57,747 nucleotides of DNA from JAJPXC01 sp964628905 (lineage in GTDB: Bacteria; Bacteroidota; Bacteroidia; Bacteroidales; Muribaculaceae). The translations under genes and the position numbers were made by a program. The stretch spans positions 1-57,747 of the forward strand of contig CAZVNS010000010.1 of assembly GCA_964628905.1 (NCBI GenBank), written 5' to 3'. Shown in pieces: positions 24,595-32,959 of this stretch. The first letter of the stretch is position 1. Each line of letters opens with the position of its first letter. The notes beneath the pieces are model-generated. The model did not search any database, was not told where the DNA came from, and worked only from the letters and a program-made list of their open reading frames with translations.

Positions 24595-26901
24595 TTAGCG
24601 GCGCTTTTTGGAAGTGGATTTTTTGGAGGTGGATTTTTTGGAGGTGGATTTTTTTGGTGACTTCTTTGATGATTTGGGAACTTTGCGGATGGGGGTGTTG
24701 GAGAGAGCTTGGGCGATTGAAACCTTGTGGCCCATCTCATCCTCACGAGGATTTTGCAGCGGGTGGCGGTCGTCGATGAGCACGAAGTCGAGCTGCTTCT
24801 TGTCGAGGTTGATGCGAGCCACGCGCACCATGACGGTGTCGCCCAGGCGATAGCGGTTGCCGCGGCGGCGTCCGATCAGGCAGTAGTTCTTTTCATCGAA
24901 GTCGTAGTAGTCGTCGGCGAGGTCGCGCACGGGCACCAGGCCTTCGCACTTGTTCTCGTTGAGCTCCACGTAGAGACCCCACTCGGTCACGCCTGAGATC
25001 ATCCCCTCGTAGGTCTGGCCTAAGTGGTCGCCCATATATTCTATCTGCTTGTATTTGATTGATGAGCGTTCGGCGTTGGCTGCAAGTTGCTCCATATCAG
25101 ACGAGTGCTTGCACTGGTCCTGGAGCTTTTCGCGGTTGACGGAGCGTCCGCCGTGGAGGTAGCGCTCGAGCAGTCGGTGCACCATCATGTCGGGGTAGCG
25201 GCGTATGGGGGATGTGAAGTGGGTGTAGTAGTCGAAGCCGAGGCCGTAGTGGCCGATGTTGTCGGTGGTGTAGACGGCCTTTGCCATTGAGCGGATGGCG
25301 AGTGTGGAGAGGAAGTTCTCCTCACCGCGCCCCTTGACGTCGGCGAGCATGCGGTTGATCGACTTGTTGACCTCGCGGGGAGTGCCCGATGGGCGCACCT
25401 TGAAGCCGAATGTGCGGGCGAGCTTCGAGAGGTCCTCGAGCTTGCCGGGGTCGGGCATGTCGTGCACGCGGTAGACGAATGCTTTCTCCCTCTTCCCTTT
25501 AGGTACTTGTCCAATATGCTGTGCCACAGTGCGGTTGGCCAGGAGCATGAATTCCTCGATGAGTTTGTTGGAGTCCTTCGACACCTTGAAATATACGCCT
25601 AGTGGATGGCCGTCCTTGTCAATCTCAAAGCGTACTTCTTCGCGGTCGAAGTCCACCGAGCCGTTCTCATAGCGGCGTTGGCGGAGTGTCTTGGCCAGGC
25701 GGTCGAGTGTGAGTATCTCTTCGGCGAAGTCTCCTTTGCCGGTTTCGATCACCTCCTGTGCCTCCTCGTAGGTGAATCGGCGGTCGGAGCGTGTGACTGT
25801 GCGCGCTATGCGGTAGTTGACGATACGGGCGTCACGGTCCATCTCAAAGACGCAAGAGAATGTAAGCTTATCCTCGTTGGGACGGAGTGAGCAGATGCCG
25901 TTGCTAAGATGCTCGGGGAGCATTGGCACCACGCGGTCGACGAGGTAGACCGAAGTGGCGCGCTGCTGTGCCTCGCGGTCGATTATGGTGTCGGGGTGCA
26001 CGTAGTGGGTCACGTCGGCGATGTGCACGCCTACCTCCCAGTGGCCGTTCTTTAGCTGGCGGCATGATAGGGCGTCGTCGAAATCCTTGGCGTCCTTGGG
26101 GTCGATGGTGAAAGTGGTCACTGAGCGCATGTCCTCGCGCTGGGCCACCACCTCGGGGGTGATACCGGCGTCGATTTTTGCTGCGGCGCGCTCCACGGCC
26201 TCGGGGTAGCGGTATGGTAGGCCATATTCGGCGAGTATGGCGTGGATTTCGGTGTTGTTCTCACCCTTTTTGCCGAGTATGTCGACGACCTCGCCCCATG
26301 GATTTTTGGCGTTGTCGGGCCAGTTGGTGATTTTCACCACGGCCTTGTCGCCATCCTTGCCACCCTTAAGGCGGTTGGTGGGGATGAAAATGTCGTTGGC
26401 GAGGAATTTGGAGTCGGTGTTGAGCAGGGCTATCTTGCCACGGCCTTCGATAACGATGGTGCCGATGAAGGTTTGGTCTTTTTTCTCGACGATTTCGAGC
26501 ACTTCGGCCTCAGGCTCGGCGCCGCGACGTCCGGCGGCGATGTTGACTCGCACGCGGTCGCCGTTGAGGACGTGCATTGAGTTGCGCTCGGCCACGAATA
26601 TCGGTTCGCCATCGCCGTCGATCACCACCGAGTTTTTGCCGTTGGAGCGGCGCACGAAGGTGCCCATGGCGGTGTTGCCGCGCACGGTCTGCTTATACTT
26701 GCCGGGAGCCACCTCTATCAGGTTGCCGTCGAAGGCGAGTTCGGCAAGCACCAGGGCCACAGCGCGGTGCTGCTTGGGGGTGCCCATGCCTAAGGCCGCT
26801 GCGATTTGGCGGTAGTTGAAGGTGGCGTTGTTGAACTCGGTTGCTGCCTCGAGCACTCGCTGCGAGAGTTTTATGCTTGATGATTTTGATTTATGGGCCA
26901 T
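24595..26901 (-). CDS. rnr: Ribonuclease R (RNB-family 3'-5' exoribonuclease)
   Basis: 768 aa. Degrades structured RNA. Order: N-terminal winged-helix-like region (10-70), cold-shock OB folds (about 75-210), RNB catalytic domain from about 255 with IDPKDAKDFDDALS (266-279; Asp267, Asp273, Asp275, Asp276 metal ligands), and a C-terminal S1 domain (about 655-730; GLYVELNE...GDTVMVRVARI). The tail is a basic Lys/Ser/Thr stretch made of in-frame 15-bp DNA repeats encoding STSKK units. Basic tails of RNase R enzymes help unwind RNA. Lies 97 nt after gyrB, with a strong hairpin between them. Confidence 0.95.
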   Translation of the reverse strand: MAHKSKSSSIKLSQRVLEAATEFNNATFNYRQIAAALGMGTPKQHRAVALVLAELAFDGNLIEVAPGKYKQTVRGNTAMGTFVRRSNGKNSVVIDGDGEPIFVAERNSMHVLNGDRVRVNIAAGRRGAEPEAEVLEIVEKKDQTFIGTIVIEGRGKIALLNTDSKFLANDIFIPTNRLKGGKDGDKAVVKITNWPDNAKNPWGEVVDILGKKGENNTEIHAILAEYGLPYRYPEAVERAAAKIDAGITPEVVAQREDMRSVTTFTIDPKDAKDFDDALSCRQLKNGHWEVGVHIADVTHYVHPDTIIDREAQQRATSVYLVDRVVPMLPEHLSNGICSLRPNEDKLTFSCVFEMDRDARIVNYRIARTVTRSDRRFTYEEAQEVIETGKGDFAEEILTLDRLAKTLRQRRYENGSVDFDREEVRFEIDKDGHPLGVYFKVSKDSNKLIEEFMLLANRTVAQHIGQVPKGKREKAFVYRVHDMPDPGKLEDLSKLARTFGFKVRPSGTPREVNKSINRMLADVKGRGEENFLSTLAIRSMAKAVYTTDNIGHYGLGFDYYTHFTSPIRRYPDMMVHRLLERYLHGGRSVNREKLQDQCKHSSDMEQLAANAERSSIKYKQIEYMGDHLGQTYEGMISGVTEWGLYVELNENKCEGLVPVRDLADDYYDFDEKNYCLIGRRRGNRYRLGDTVMVRVARINLDKKQLDFVLIDDRHPLQNPREDEMGHKVSIAQALSNTPIRKVPKSSKKSPKKSTSKKSTSKKSTSKKRR
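24605..24649. repeat. rnr: In-frame 15-bp tandem repeats in the rnr tail
   Basis: Three 15-bp units, TTTTTGGArGTGGAT on the plus strand, encode successive STSKK blocks of RNase R. Units 2 and 3 are identical; unit 1 differs by one base. Length changes by slippage would alter the basic tail without breaking the frame. Confidence 0.85.
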
Positions 26902-26934
26902 GGTGATGGTGATGTGTAAGTGATGTTATAAACA

Positions 26935-26971
26935 AGGGTCCTTAAGGTCTTAAAAAGTCCTTAAGGACCCT
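26935..26971 (-). terminator. Strong hairpin after gyrB
   Basis: Perfect 13-bp stem: 26935-26947 pairs with 26959-26971 (AGGGTCCTTAAGG / CCTTAAGGACCCT), 11-nt loop. It lies 28 nt beyond the gyrB stop, before rnr. On the minus strand the downstream TTGTTTAT is only moderately T-rich. Confidence 0.65.
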
Positions 26972-26998
26972 GTGTCCTTTAAGTATTTTAACGCTTAG

Positions 26999-28930
26999 TT
27001 AAGCGTCAATGTTCGCGTAGTTGGCGTTTTGCTCGATGAAGTCGCGGCGTGGGCCTACGTCCTCACCCATAAGCATCGAGAAGATGCGGTCGGCGTCGGC
27101 TGCGTCGCTGATGTTGACTTGCTTGAGCAGTCGCTTTTCGGGCGACATGGTGGTGTCGCGGAGCTCTTCGGCTGACATCTCACCCAGACCTTTGTAGCGC
27201 TGCACCTTGGTCGACTCGCCGTAGCGCTCGATGAAGTTCTGCACCTGGGCGTCGGTCCAGCAATACTCTTCGGCTTTGCCTCGTGTACATTTGTACAGCG
27301 GGGGTGTGGCCAGATAGAGGTAGCCGTTCTCGATGATGGGGCGCATGCGGCGGAAGAAGAATGTCATCAGCAGCGTTGCGATGTGGGCACCGTCGACATC
27401 GGCATCGGTCATGATGATGATCTTGTGGTAGGCGAGCTTCTCGAGGTTGGCCTTTTTGGGGTCGTCCTCGGTGCCGATGCTCACGCGCAGGGCGCGGAAC
27501 ATGTTGGTGATCTCCTCGTTGTCAAATATCTTGTGGTCCATGGCCTTCTCCACGTTGAGGATCTTGCCTCGCAGGGGGAGGATGGCTTGGAACTGGCGGT
27601 CGCGGCCCTGCTTGGCGGTACCACCCGCAGAGTCACCCTCGACGATGAAGAGCTCGCAGTCCTCGGCGTGACGGCTTGAGCAGTCGGCGAGTTTGCCGGG
27701 GAGGCCGCCGCCGTAGAGGGGTGATTTGCGCTGTATCTTCACGCGGGCGTTGTAGGCGGCATGGCGAGCCTGGGCGGCCACGATCACCTTCTCGACGATG
27801 GTGCGGGCCTCCTTGGGGTGCTCTTCGAGGTAGTTGCGCAGGGCTTCGCTCACGGCGGTCTGCACGGCACCCATCACCTCGTTGTTGCCGAGTTTGGTTT
27901 TGGTCTGGCCCTCAAACTGGGGTTCCATTACCTTTACCGAAATCACAGCGGTGAGGCCTTCGCGGAAGTCGTCGCTGGCGATTTCGACTTTGGCTTTTTC
28001 AAGCAGACTGTTGTCGTCGGCGTACTTTTTGAGGGTAGAGGTCAGGCCGCGGCGGAAGCCGGTGAGGTGAGTGCCACCCTCGATAGTGTTGATATTGTTG
28101 ACGAATGAGTAGACGTTTTCGTTGTAGGTGTTGTTGTAGGTCATGGCCACTTCGACGGGGATGCCACCCTTCTCGGTGTTGAGGTGGATCACGTCGTTGA
28201 TGAGCGACTCTTTGTTGGAGTCGATGTATTCCACAAACTCGCTCAGGCCGTTGGCCGAGTAGAACACTTCGCGGCGTGGGTTGCCCTCGGCGTCGCGGTC
28301 GCGCAGGTCGGTGAGCGACAGGGTGATGCCGGCGTTGAGGAATGCCAGATCGCGGAGGCGGTTGGCCAGAGTTGAGTAGTCGTATTCGATGACGGTGAAG
28401 ATTGATGCGTCGGGCTTGAAGGTGATGCTGGTGCCGGTGCGCTGGCTCTCGCCGATGATCATCAGCTCGGTGGTGGGCTTGCCGCAGGAGTATTCCTGAG
28501 CGTAGGCCTTGCCTCCGCGGTGCACTTCGGCGCGCAGATAGGTCGACAGGGCGTTGACGCACGACACACCCACACCATGAAGACCGCCCGACACCTTGTA
28601 TGAGCCCTTGTCGAACTTACCACCGGCGTGGAGCACTGTCAGCACCACCTCGAGGGCGCTCTTGTGCTCCTTCTCGTGCATGTCCACGGGGATACCGCGG
28701 CCGTTGTCGACCACGGTGATGGAGTTGTCCTCGTTGATGGTAACGTCGATATGGGTGGCGTAACCGGCAAGTGCCTCGTCGATGGAGTTGTCAACCACCT
28801 CATTCACAAGGTGGTGAAGACCCTTCTCTGAGATGTCGCCGATGTACATTGCCGGGCGCTTGCGCACTGCTTCGAGTCCTTCAAGCACCTGAATATTACT
28901 CGCACTGTATTTTTCTTCTCTTTCTGCCAT
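26999..28930 (-). CDS. gyrB: DNA gyrase subunit B
   Basis: 643 aa. ATP-driven negative supercoiling with GyrA. GHKL ATPase: EVVDNSIDEALAGYA, DNGRGIPVD, GLHGVG. The transducer follows, then TOPRIM with EGDSAGGTAKQGRDRQFQAILPLRGKILN (split families of GyrB motif) and TDADVDGAHI. The C-terminus is GyrB-type (LGEMSAEELRDTTMSP...GEDVGPRRDFIEQNA). The frame is open for 40 more codons upstream, but the true start is the ATG at 28930 (MAEREEKYSA..), where family similarity begins; the extension runs through the candidate promoter. Leader about 70 nt. Confidence 0.96.
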   Translation of the reverse strand: MAEREEKYSASNIQVLEGLEAVRKRPAMYIGDISEKGLHHLVNEVVDNSIDEALAGYATHIDVTINEDNSITVVDNGRGIPVDMHEKEHKSALEVVLTVLHAGGKFDKGSYKVSGGLHGVGVSCVNALSTYLRAEVHRGGKAYAQEYSCGKPTTELMIIGESQRTGTSITFKPDASIFTVIEYDYSTLANRLRDLAFLNAGITLSLTDLRDRDAEGNPRREVFYSANGLSEFVEYIDSNKESLINDVIHLNTEKGGIPVEVAMTYNNTYNENVYSFVNNINTIEGGTHLTGFRRGLTSTLKKYADDNSLLEKAKVEIASDDFREGLTAVISVKVMEPQFEGQTKTKLGNNEVMGAVQTAVSEALRNYLEEHPKEARTIVEKVIVAAQARHAAYNARVKIQRKSPLYGGGLPGKLADCSSRHAEDCELFIVEGDSAGGTAKQGRDRQFQAILPLRGKILNVEKAMDHKIFDNEEITNMFRALRVSIGTEDDPKKANLEKLAYHKIIIMTDADVDGAHIATLLMTFFFRRMRPIIENGYLYLATPPLYKCTRGKAEEYCWTDAQVQNFIERYGESTKVQRYKGLGEMSAEELRDTTMSPEKRLLKQVNISDAADADRIFSMLMGEDVGPRRDFIEQNANYANIDA

Positions 28931-29007
28931 ATTTAATTTTCTTTCAATTTCTTGGGTATATTTTGTCGCGGACACACAGGGGGTGCGACGCTTCTTTTTT
29001 AACCCCA

Positions 29008-29039
29008 CAAAATTACAAAAAAATTTCGACTTAGGCAAG
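29008..29039 (-). promoter_or_regulatory. gyrB: Promoter of gyrB
   Basis: Minus strand: CTTG (29039-29036), 20-nt spacer, TAATTTTG (29015-29008). A full -7 match and a three-of-four -33. It lies directly between the gyrB leader and the phased TCGA array at 29059-29144. Confidence 0.6.
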
Positions 29040-29058
29040 GGTAAAATCACGGCTAATC

Positions 29059-29144
29059 TCGACTTAAATCGACTTAAATCGAGATAAATCGAAAAAAATC
29101 GAGATAAATCGATTTCAGTCGAGGGAGAAATCGAATTAGGTCGA
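29059..29144. repeat. Helically phased TCGA / A-tract array upstream of gyrB
   Basis: Nine TCGA tetramers start at 29059, 29069, 29079, 29089, 29099, 29109, 29119, 29131 and 29141: seven at exactly 10-bp spacing, then one 12-bp step and another 10. Between them are AT-rich spacers, mostly ending in AAA. Lies between the polA stop (29150) and the gyrB -33 element. Confidence 0.9.
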
Positions 29145-29149
29145 GGGTG

Positions 29150-31846
29150 TTAGTGTGCTTCGAGCCAGTTGGTGCCGACGCCGGCCGATACCTCGAGGGG
29201 CACCAGGCCGCTGTAGGCCTGCGACATACAGCGGGTGACGATCTCCTGCACCAGAGGCAGCTCGTCGGGTACGACGTTGAATATCAACTCGTCGTGGACC
29301 TGCATGATCATCTTGGTGCGCAGATTGCGTGAGCTGAGTTCGCGCCATACGTCGATCATGGCGCGCTTGATGATGTCGGCGGCTGAGCCTTGGAGGGGTG
29401 CATTGACGGCGTTGCGCTCGGCATAGCCGCGTACCACGGCGTTGCGTGAGTTGATTTCGGGGAGGAAGCGTTTGCGACCCATCACGGTGGTGACGTAGCC
29501 GCGCTCGCGGGCCTCAGCGATGCAGCGGTCGAGGTATTCGCGCACTCCGGGGTAGGATTTGAAGTAGCTTTCAATCAGCACCTTGGCTTCGCCACGGGGT
29601 ATCCCTAAGCGTTCCGACAGGCCGAAGGCCGAGATGCCGTAGATGATGCCGAAGTTGGCGGTTTTGGCGTTGCGGCGCTGGTCGGGGGTGACTTGGTCGA
29701 GGGGTATGTGGTAGACCTTGGCGGCAGTCTCCTGGTGGAAATCCTCGCCAGAGAGGAATGCGCCGACCATATCCTTGTCGCGGCTGAGGTCGGCCATCAG
29801 TCGCAGCTCAATCTGCGAGTAGTCGGCTGAGAGGAAGAGGTCGCCGGGGTCAGCGATGAAGGCGCGGCGTATCTCGCGGCCATCCTCGGTGCGGATGGGT
29901 ATGTTCTGCAGGTTGGGGTTGGTTGAGGAAATGCGACCAGTGGCGGTAACAGTCTGATTGTAAGTGGTGTGTATCTTGCCGGTGCGGGGATTGATGAGTT
30001 CGGGCAGGGTGTTGATGTAGGTGGTGAGGAGTTTGCGCAGGCGGCGCACCTTGAGGATGAGGTCCACAATGGGGTGGAGTGGTGCGTACTTTTCGAGGAT
30101 CTCCTCGGTGGTGGAGTAGGCTCCGGTTTTTGTGCGTTTGGCCTTGGGGTCGAGCTGCATGCGGCCGAAGAGTATCTCTCCGACTTGTGATGGGGAGCCG
30201 ATGTTGAATGTCTCGCCGGCAAGCTCGTAGACCTGCTGCTCCATGCCGTGGAGGCGTTCGGTGAGCTGCTGCGACAGGCGGTGGAGTTCACTGACGTCGA
30301 CTCGCGCGCCGGTCCATTCCATGTCGGCCAGCACGGGCACTAAGGGCATCTCGATTTCGACAAACAGTTGCCACAGCTCCTGCTTGCGCAGCTCCTCGGT
30401 GAGCGCGGGGGCAAGACGCAGGGCGAAGTCGGCCTGCTGCGTTAGCGTTAATGTGGCCTCAAGCGACTGATAACCAAGGTATGCCGAGGCCACAAGGTGT
30501 AGCGCATGGCGCATTTCGGGCTGGAGCAGGTAGTGGGCGATGGCGGTGTCGAAGTAGGGCGCTGTCCACTCGATGCCTTCGCGGCGCAGCAGCAGCATGT
30601 CGCGCTTGCAGTCGTGCGAAATCACCGTTTTGTCGGATGTAAATATGGGTGCTAAGTCGCTGAAAAACTGCTTGTGGGCTTCTGCTTCGGTGGGCACGAT
30701 GAAGTAGTGGGCTTCACCCTTTTTGCAGGCGATGGCGATTGCCACCCAGCGGGCGGTCATCGCCTCTGCTCCCTCGGCGTTGATGGCTATGGCAATGCGC
30801 TCGCTGCCAAGCGACTGTGCGACTACATGCGAAAGCGGCAGCTCTGACTGCCTATCGGCCAATGCCGGGGGTGCGCTCACGGTTTCGTCGGCGGGAAGGT
30901 CGAAGAGCGATGGTTGGGCCGACTGAGTAGGCTGTTGTGCGGCTACGGGCTGCTCGGTTTCGGCTGAAGCGTTGGAGGTGAGGCGACGGGCCAGCGTGCG
31001 GAATTCGAGCTGGCCGAAGATGTCGAGCAATTCGGCAATGATTGGTTCACGGCGCTCCAGCGAACTGATTTTCACGTCGATGGGCACATCGGTGCGGATT
31101 GTGGCGAGCACCTTCGACAGGCGTATCATCTCCATGTTGTCGACCACCTTGCGCTGCAGGGCACCCTTGAGTTTGTCGGTGTTGTCGAGCAGATTTTCCA
31201 CCGACCCCCATTCGTCGATGAGCTTTTGGGCGGTCTTTTCACCAACGCCGGGGCAGCCGGGGATGTTGTCGATGGAGTCACCCTCAAGAGCCAATAAGTC
31301 AATGACTTGTGAAGGGGCTTGGATGCCGTATCGCTCGCAAACCTCGTGCGGGCCGCGGATCTCAAATCCCTGACCCTTGAGCGCCGGTCGGTACATCAGC
31401 ACGTGGTCGGTGACGAGTTGCCCGTAGTCCTTGTCGGGGGTCATCATATATGTGGTGTAACCCTCGGCCTGGGCTTTGCGCGAGAGTGTGCCGATGATGT
31501 CATCAGCCTCAAACTCAGGATTTTCGACTATAGGTATGCGGTAGGCCTGGAGTATACGCTTGATCCATGGCACTGACTGTGTGATGTCCTCAGGCTGGGC
31601 GTCGCGGTTGGCCTTGTATTGGTCGTAGAGTTCGTGGCGGAATGTGTGCCCCCCTTTGGGGTCGAAGCACACTGCGATATGCGTGGGGTTCTCCTTGCGC
31701 AGGATCTCGTCAAGGGTGTTGCAAAACCCGAAGATAGCCGAAGTATTAAACCCCTTGGTGGTGAAGTGGGGTGAACGTATCAGAGCGTAGTAAGCCCTGT
31801 AGATGAGGGCGTAAGCGTCGAGGAGAAATAACTTTTTATCTTGCAT
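29150..31846 (-). CDS. polA: DNA polymerase I
   Basis: 898 aa. Replication and repair polymerase. 5'-3' exonuclease/FEN domain at 1-290 (FEADDIIGTL, DKDYGQLV, GVGEKTAQKLI). Linker about 295-335. A 3'-5' exonuclease-like domain at 345-495 retains HDCKRDMLLL and FDTAIAHYLL. Its motif I, however, reads IAINAEG (352-358), where the first metal-binding Asp of 'DTE' is Asn356, so proofreading is probably lost. Polymerase domain 500-898 is complete: SADYSQIELR (673-682), RRNAKTANFGIIYG (724-737) and MQVHDELIF (848-856). Ends just before the TCGA array. Confidence 0.97.
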   Translation of the reverse strand: MQDKKLFLLDAYALIYRAYYALIRSPHFTTKGFNTSAIFGFCNTLDEILRKENPTHIAVCFDPKGGHTFRHELYDQYKANRDAQPEDITQSVPWIKRILQAYRIPIVENPEFEADDIIGTLSRKAQAEGYTTYMMTPDKDYGQLVTDHVLMYRPALKGQGFEIRGPHEVCERYGIQAPSQVIDLLALEGDSIDNIPGCPGVGEKTAQKLIDEWGSVENLLDNTDKLKGALQRKVVDNMEMIRLSKVLATIRTDVPIDVKISSLERREPIIAELLDIFGQLEFRTLARRLTSNASAETEQPVAAQQPTQSAQPSLFDLPADETVSAPPALADRQSELPLSHVVAQSLGSERIAIAINAEGAEAMTARWVAIAIACKKGEAHYFIVPTEAEAHKQFFSDLAPIFTSDKTVISHDCKRDMLLLRREGIEWTAPYFDTAIAHYLLQPEMRHALHLVASAYLGYQSLEATLTLTQQADFALRLAPALTEELRKQELWQLFVEIEMPLVPVLADMEWTGARVDVSELHRLSQQLTERLHGMEQQVYELAGETFNIGSPSQVGEILFGRMQLDPKAKRTKTGAYSTTEEILEKYAPLHPIVDLILKVRRLRKLLTTYINTLPELINPRTGKIHTTYNQTVTATGRISSTNPNLQNIPIRTEDGREIRRAFIADPGDLFLSADYSQIELRLMADLSRDKDMVGAFLSGEDFHQETAAKVYHIPLDQVTPDQRRNAKTANFGIIYGISAFGLSERLGIPRGEAKVLIESYFKSYPGVREYLDRCIAEARERGYVTTVMGRKRFLPEINSRNAVVRGYAERNAVNAPLQGSAADIIKRAMIDVWRELSSRNLRTKMIMQVHDELIFNVVPDELPLVQEIVTRCMSQAYSGLVPLEVSAGVGTNWLEAH

Positions 31847-31870
31847 GGCTGTAGGGATGACAAGTTGGAA

Positions 31871-32959
31871 TTATGAGGTGACTATGGCTGCGGCGCGGGC
31901 TGCTGCTCCGGCCGGACCGAGGGCGTGACGCATCTCGGCATATCCAGCGACCTGGCTTCCGCGGCGGTCGCCTCCGGGGAGCACGGCTCGCAACTCGTTG
32001 GCTACCAGCTCGGGAGTGCACAGATGTAGTAGTGCCTCATGCACAATCTCGTGACCGACTATCAAGTTGGGGAGCGAAACGTAGGGCACAGAGAGGATAT
32101 GTTTGAACAGGTTGTAGCTCAGCCGCGAACCGTTGGCGCGGTAGCATACCACCTGAGGTGTGCCGGCAAGCGCGCACTCCAGCGTGGCGGTGCCTGAAGT
32201 GACGAGCGCAGCGGTGGCTTCTGCCATCAGTTCAAACGTGCGACCGGTCACCACCGGGAAATCGGTGAATTGTGAGTAAAGCGCACTGTCGATGTCAGGC
32301 GCTCCGGCTACAATTGCCTCATAATCGAGAAATTGTCGGGCCGCGGCATCCATCACAGGGAGGTTGTTGCGTATCTCCCCCACGCGGCTGCCCGGCACCA
32401 ACAGGAGCGTCTGTCGGCGCTGCCGTGCCTCGGTGGGGAGCGACTGCAGGCGGCGGTCAATCTCCTCCACCGACGGGTTGCCTACGTAGGTGGCCTCGAA
32501 GCCTCGCGCGGCATACCACTCAGGCTCGAAGGGGAGGATTGATATCATACGGTCGACGTAGCGGCGGATCTGCTTGATGCGCCACGCCTTCCAGGCCCAG
32601 ATCTTGGGGGAAATGTAGTAGTCGACGGTAATACCTAAGGAGTGGGCGTATTTGGCGAGTTTGAGATTGAACGAAGGGTAGTCGATGAGCACCACGCGGT
32701 CGGGTCGCGACTGCTTGATAGCGTCCTTGGCTGTGCTTAGGTTGCCGAGGACCTTACGCAGGTTGCGCAGCACCTCCGAGAAGCCCATATAGGCCATATC
32801 GCGGTAGTGGATTAGTGGCTCCTTGCCGGCGGCCTTGGCCATCAAGTCGCCGCCAAGGAATGTGAACTCAGCTCCGGGGTCAAGTCGCTTGATCTCGGTG
32901 ATAAGCTCGGCAGCGTGAAGGTTGCCGGAGGCCTCTCCGGCAGCAAGGAAGTATCTCAT
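31871..32959 (-). CDS. lpxB: Lipid-A-disaccharide synthase
   Basis: 362 aa. GT19 glycosyltransferase joining UDP-2,3-diacylglucosamine and lipid X in lipid A synthesis, at the inner membrane. N-terminal AGEASGNLHAAELI, the YYISPKIWAWKAWRIKQI segment, VGNPSVEE, LLLVPGSRVGEI and TSGTATLECAL near 258-268 are all family landmarks. Its ATG overlaps the upstream gene's stop by one base (TGATG), so translation is coupled to the spmAB-like gene. Followed by polA after 24 nt. Confidence 0.96.
   Translation of the reverse strand: MRYFLAAGEASGNLHAAELITEIKRLDPGAEFTFLGGDLMAKAAGKEPLIHYRDMAYMGFSEVLRNLRKVLGNLSTAKDAIKQSRPDRVVLIDYPSFNLKLAKYAHSLGITVDYYISPKIWAWKAWRIKQIRRYVDRMISILPFEPEWYAARGFEATYVGNPSVEEIDRRLQSLPTEARQRRQTLLLVPGSRVGEIRNNLPVMDAAARQFLDYEAIVAGAPDIDSALYSQFTDFPVVTGRTFELMAEATAALVTSGTATLECALAGTPQVVCYRANGSRLSYNLFKHILSVPYVSLPNLIVGHEIVHEALLHLCTPELVANELRAVLPGGDRRGSQVAGYAEMRHALGPAGAAARAAAIVTS

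Noticed and set aside
28931..29050. N-terminal 40-residue extension of GyrB
   Set aside because: The frame is open, but similarity starts at MAEREEKYSA and the extension overlaps a clear promoter.
29059..29144. CRISPR-like array
   Set aside because: The period is 10 bp, with no 25-40 bp repeats, no unique spacers and no cas genes.
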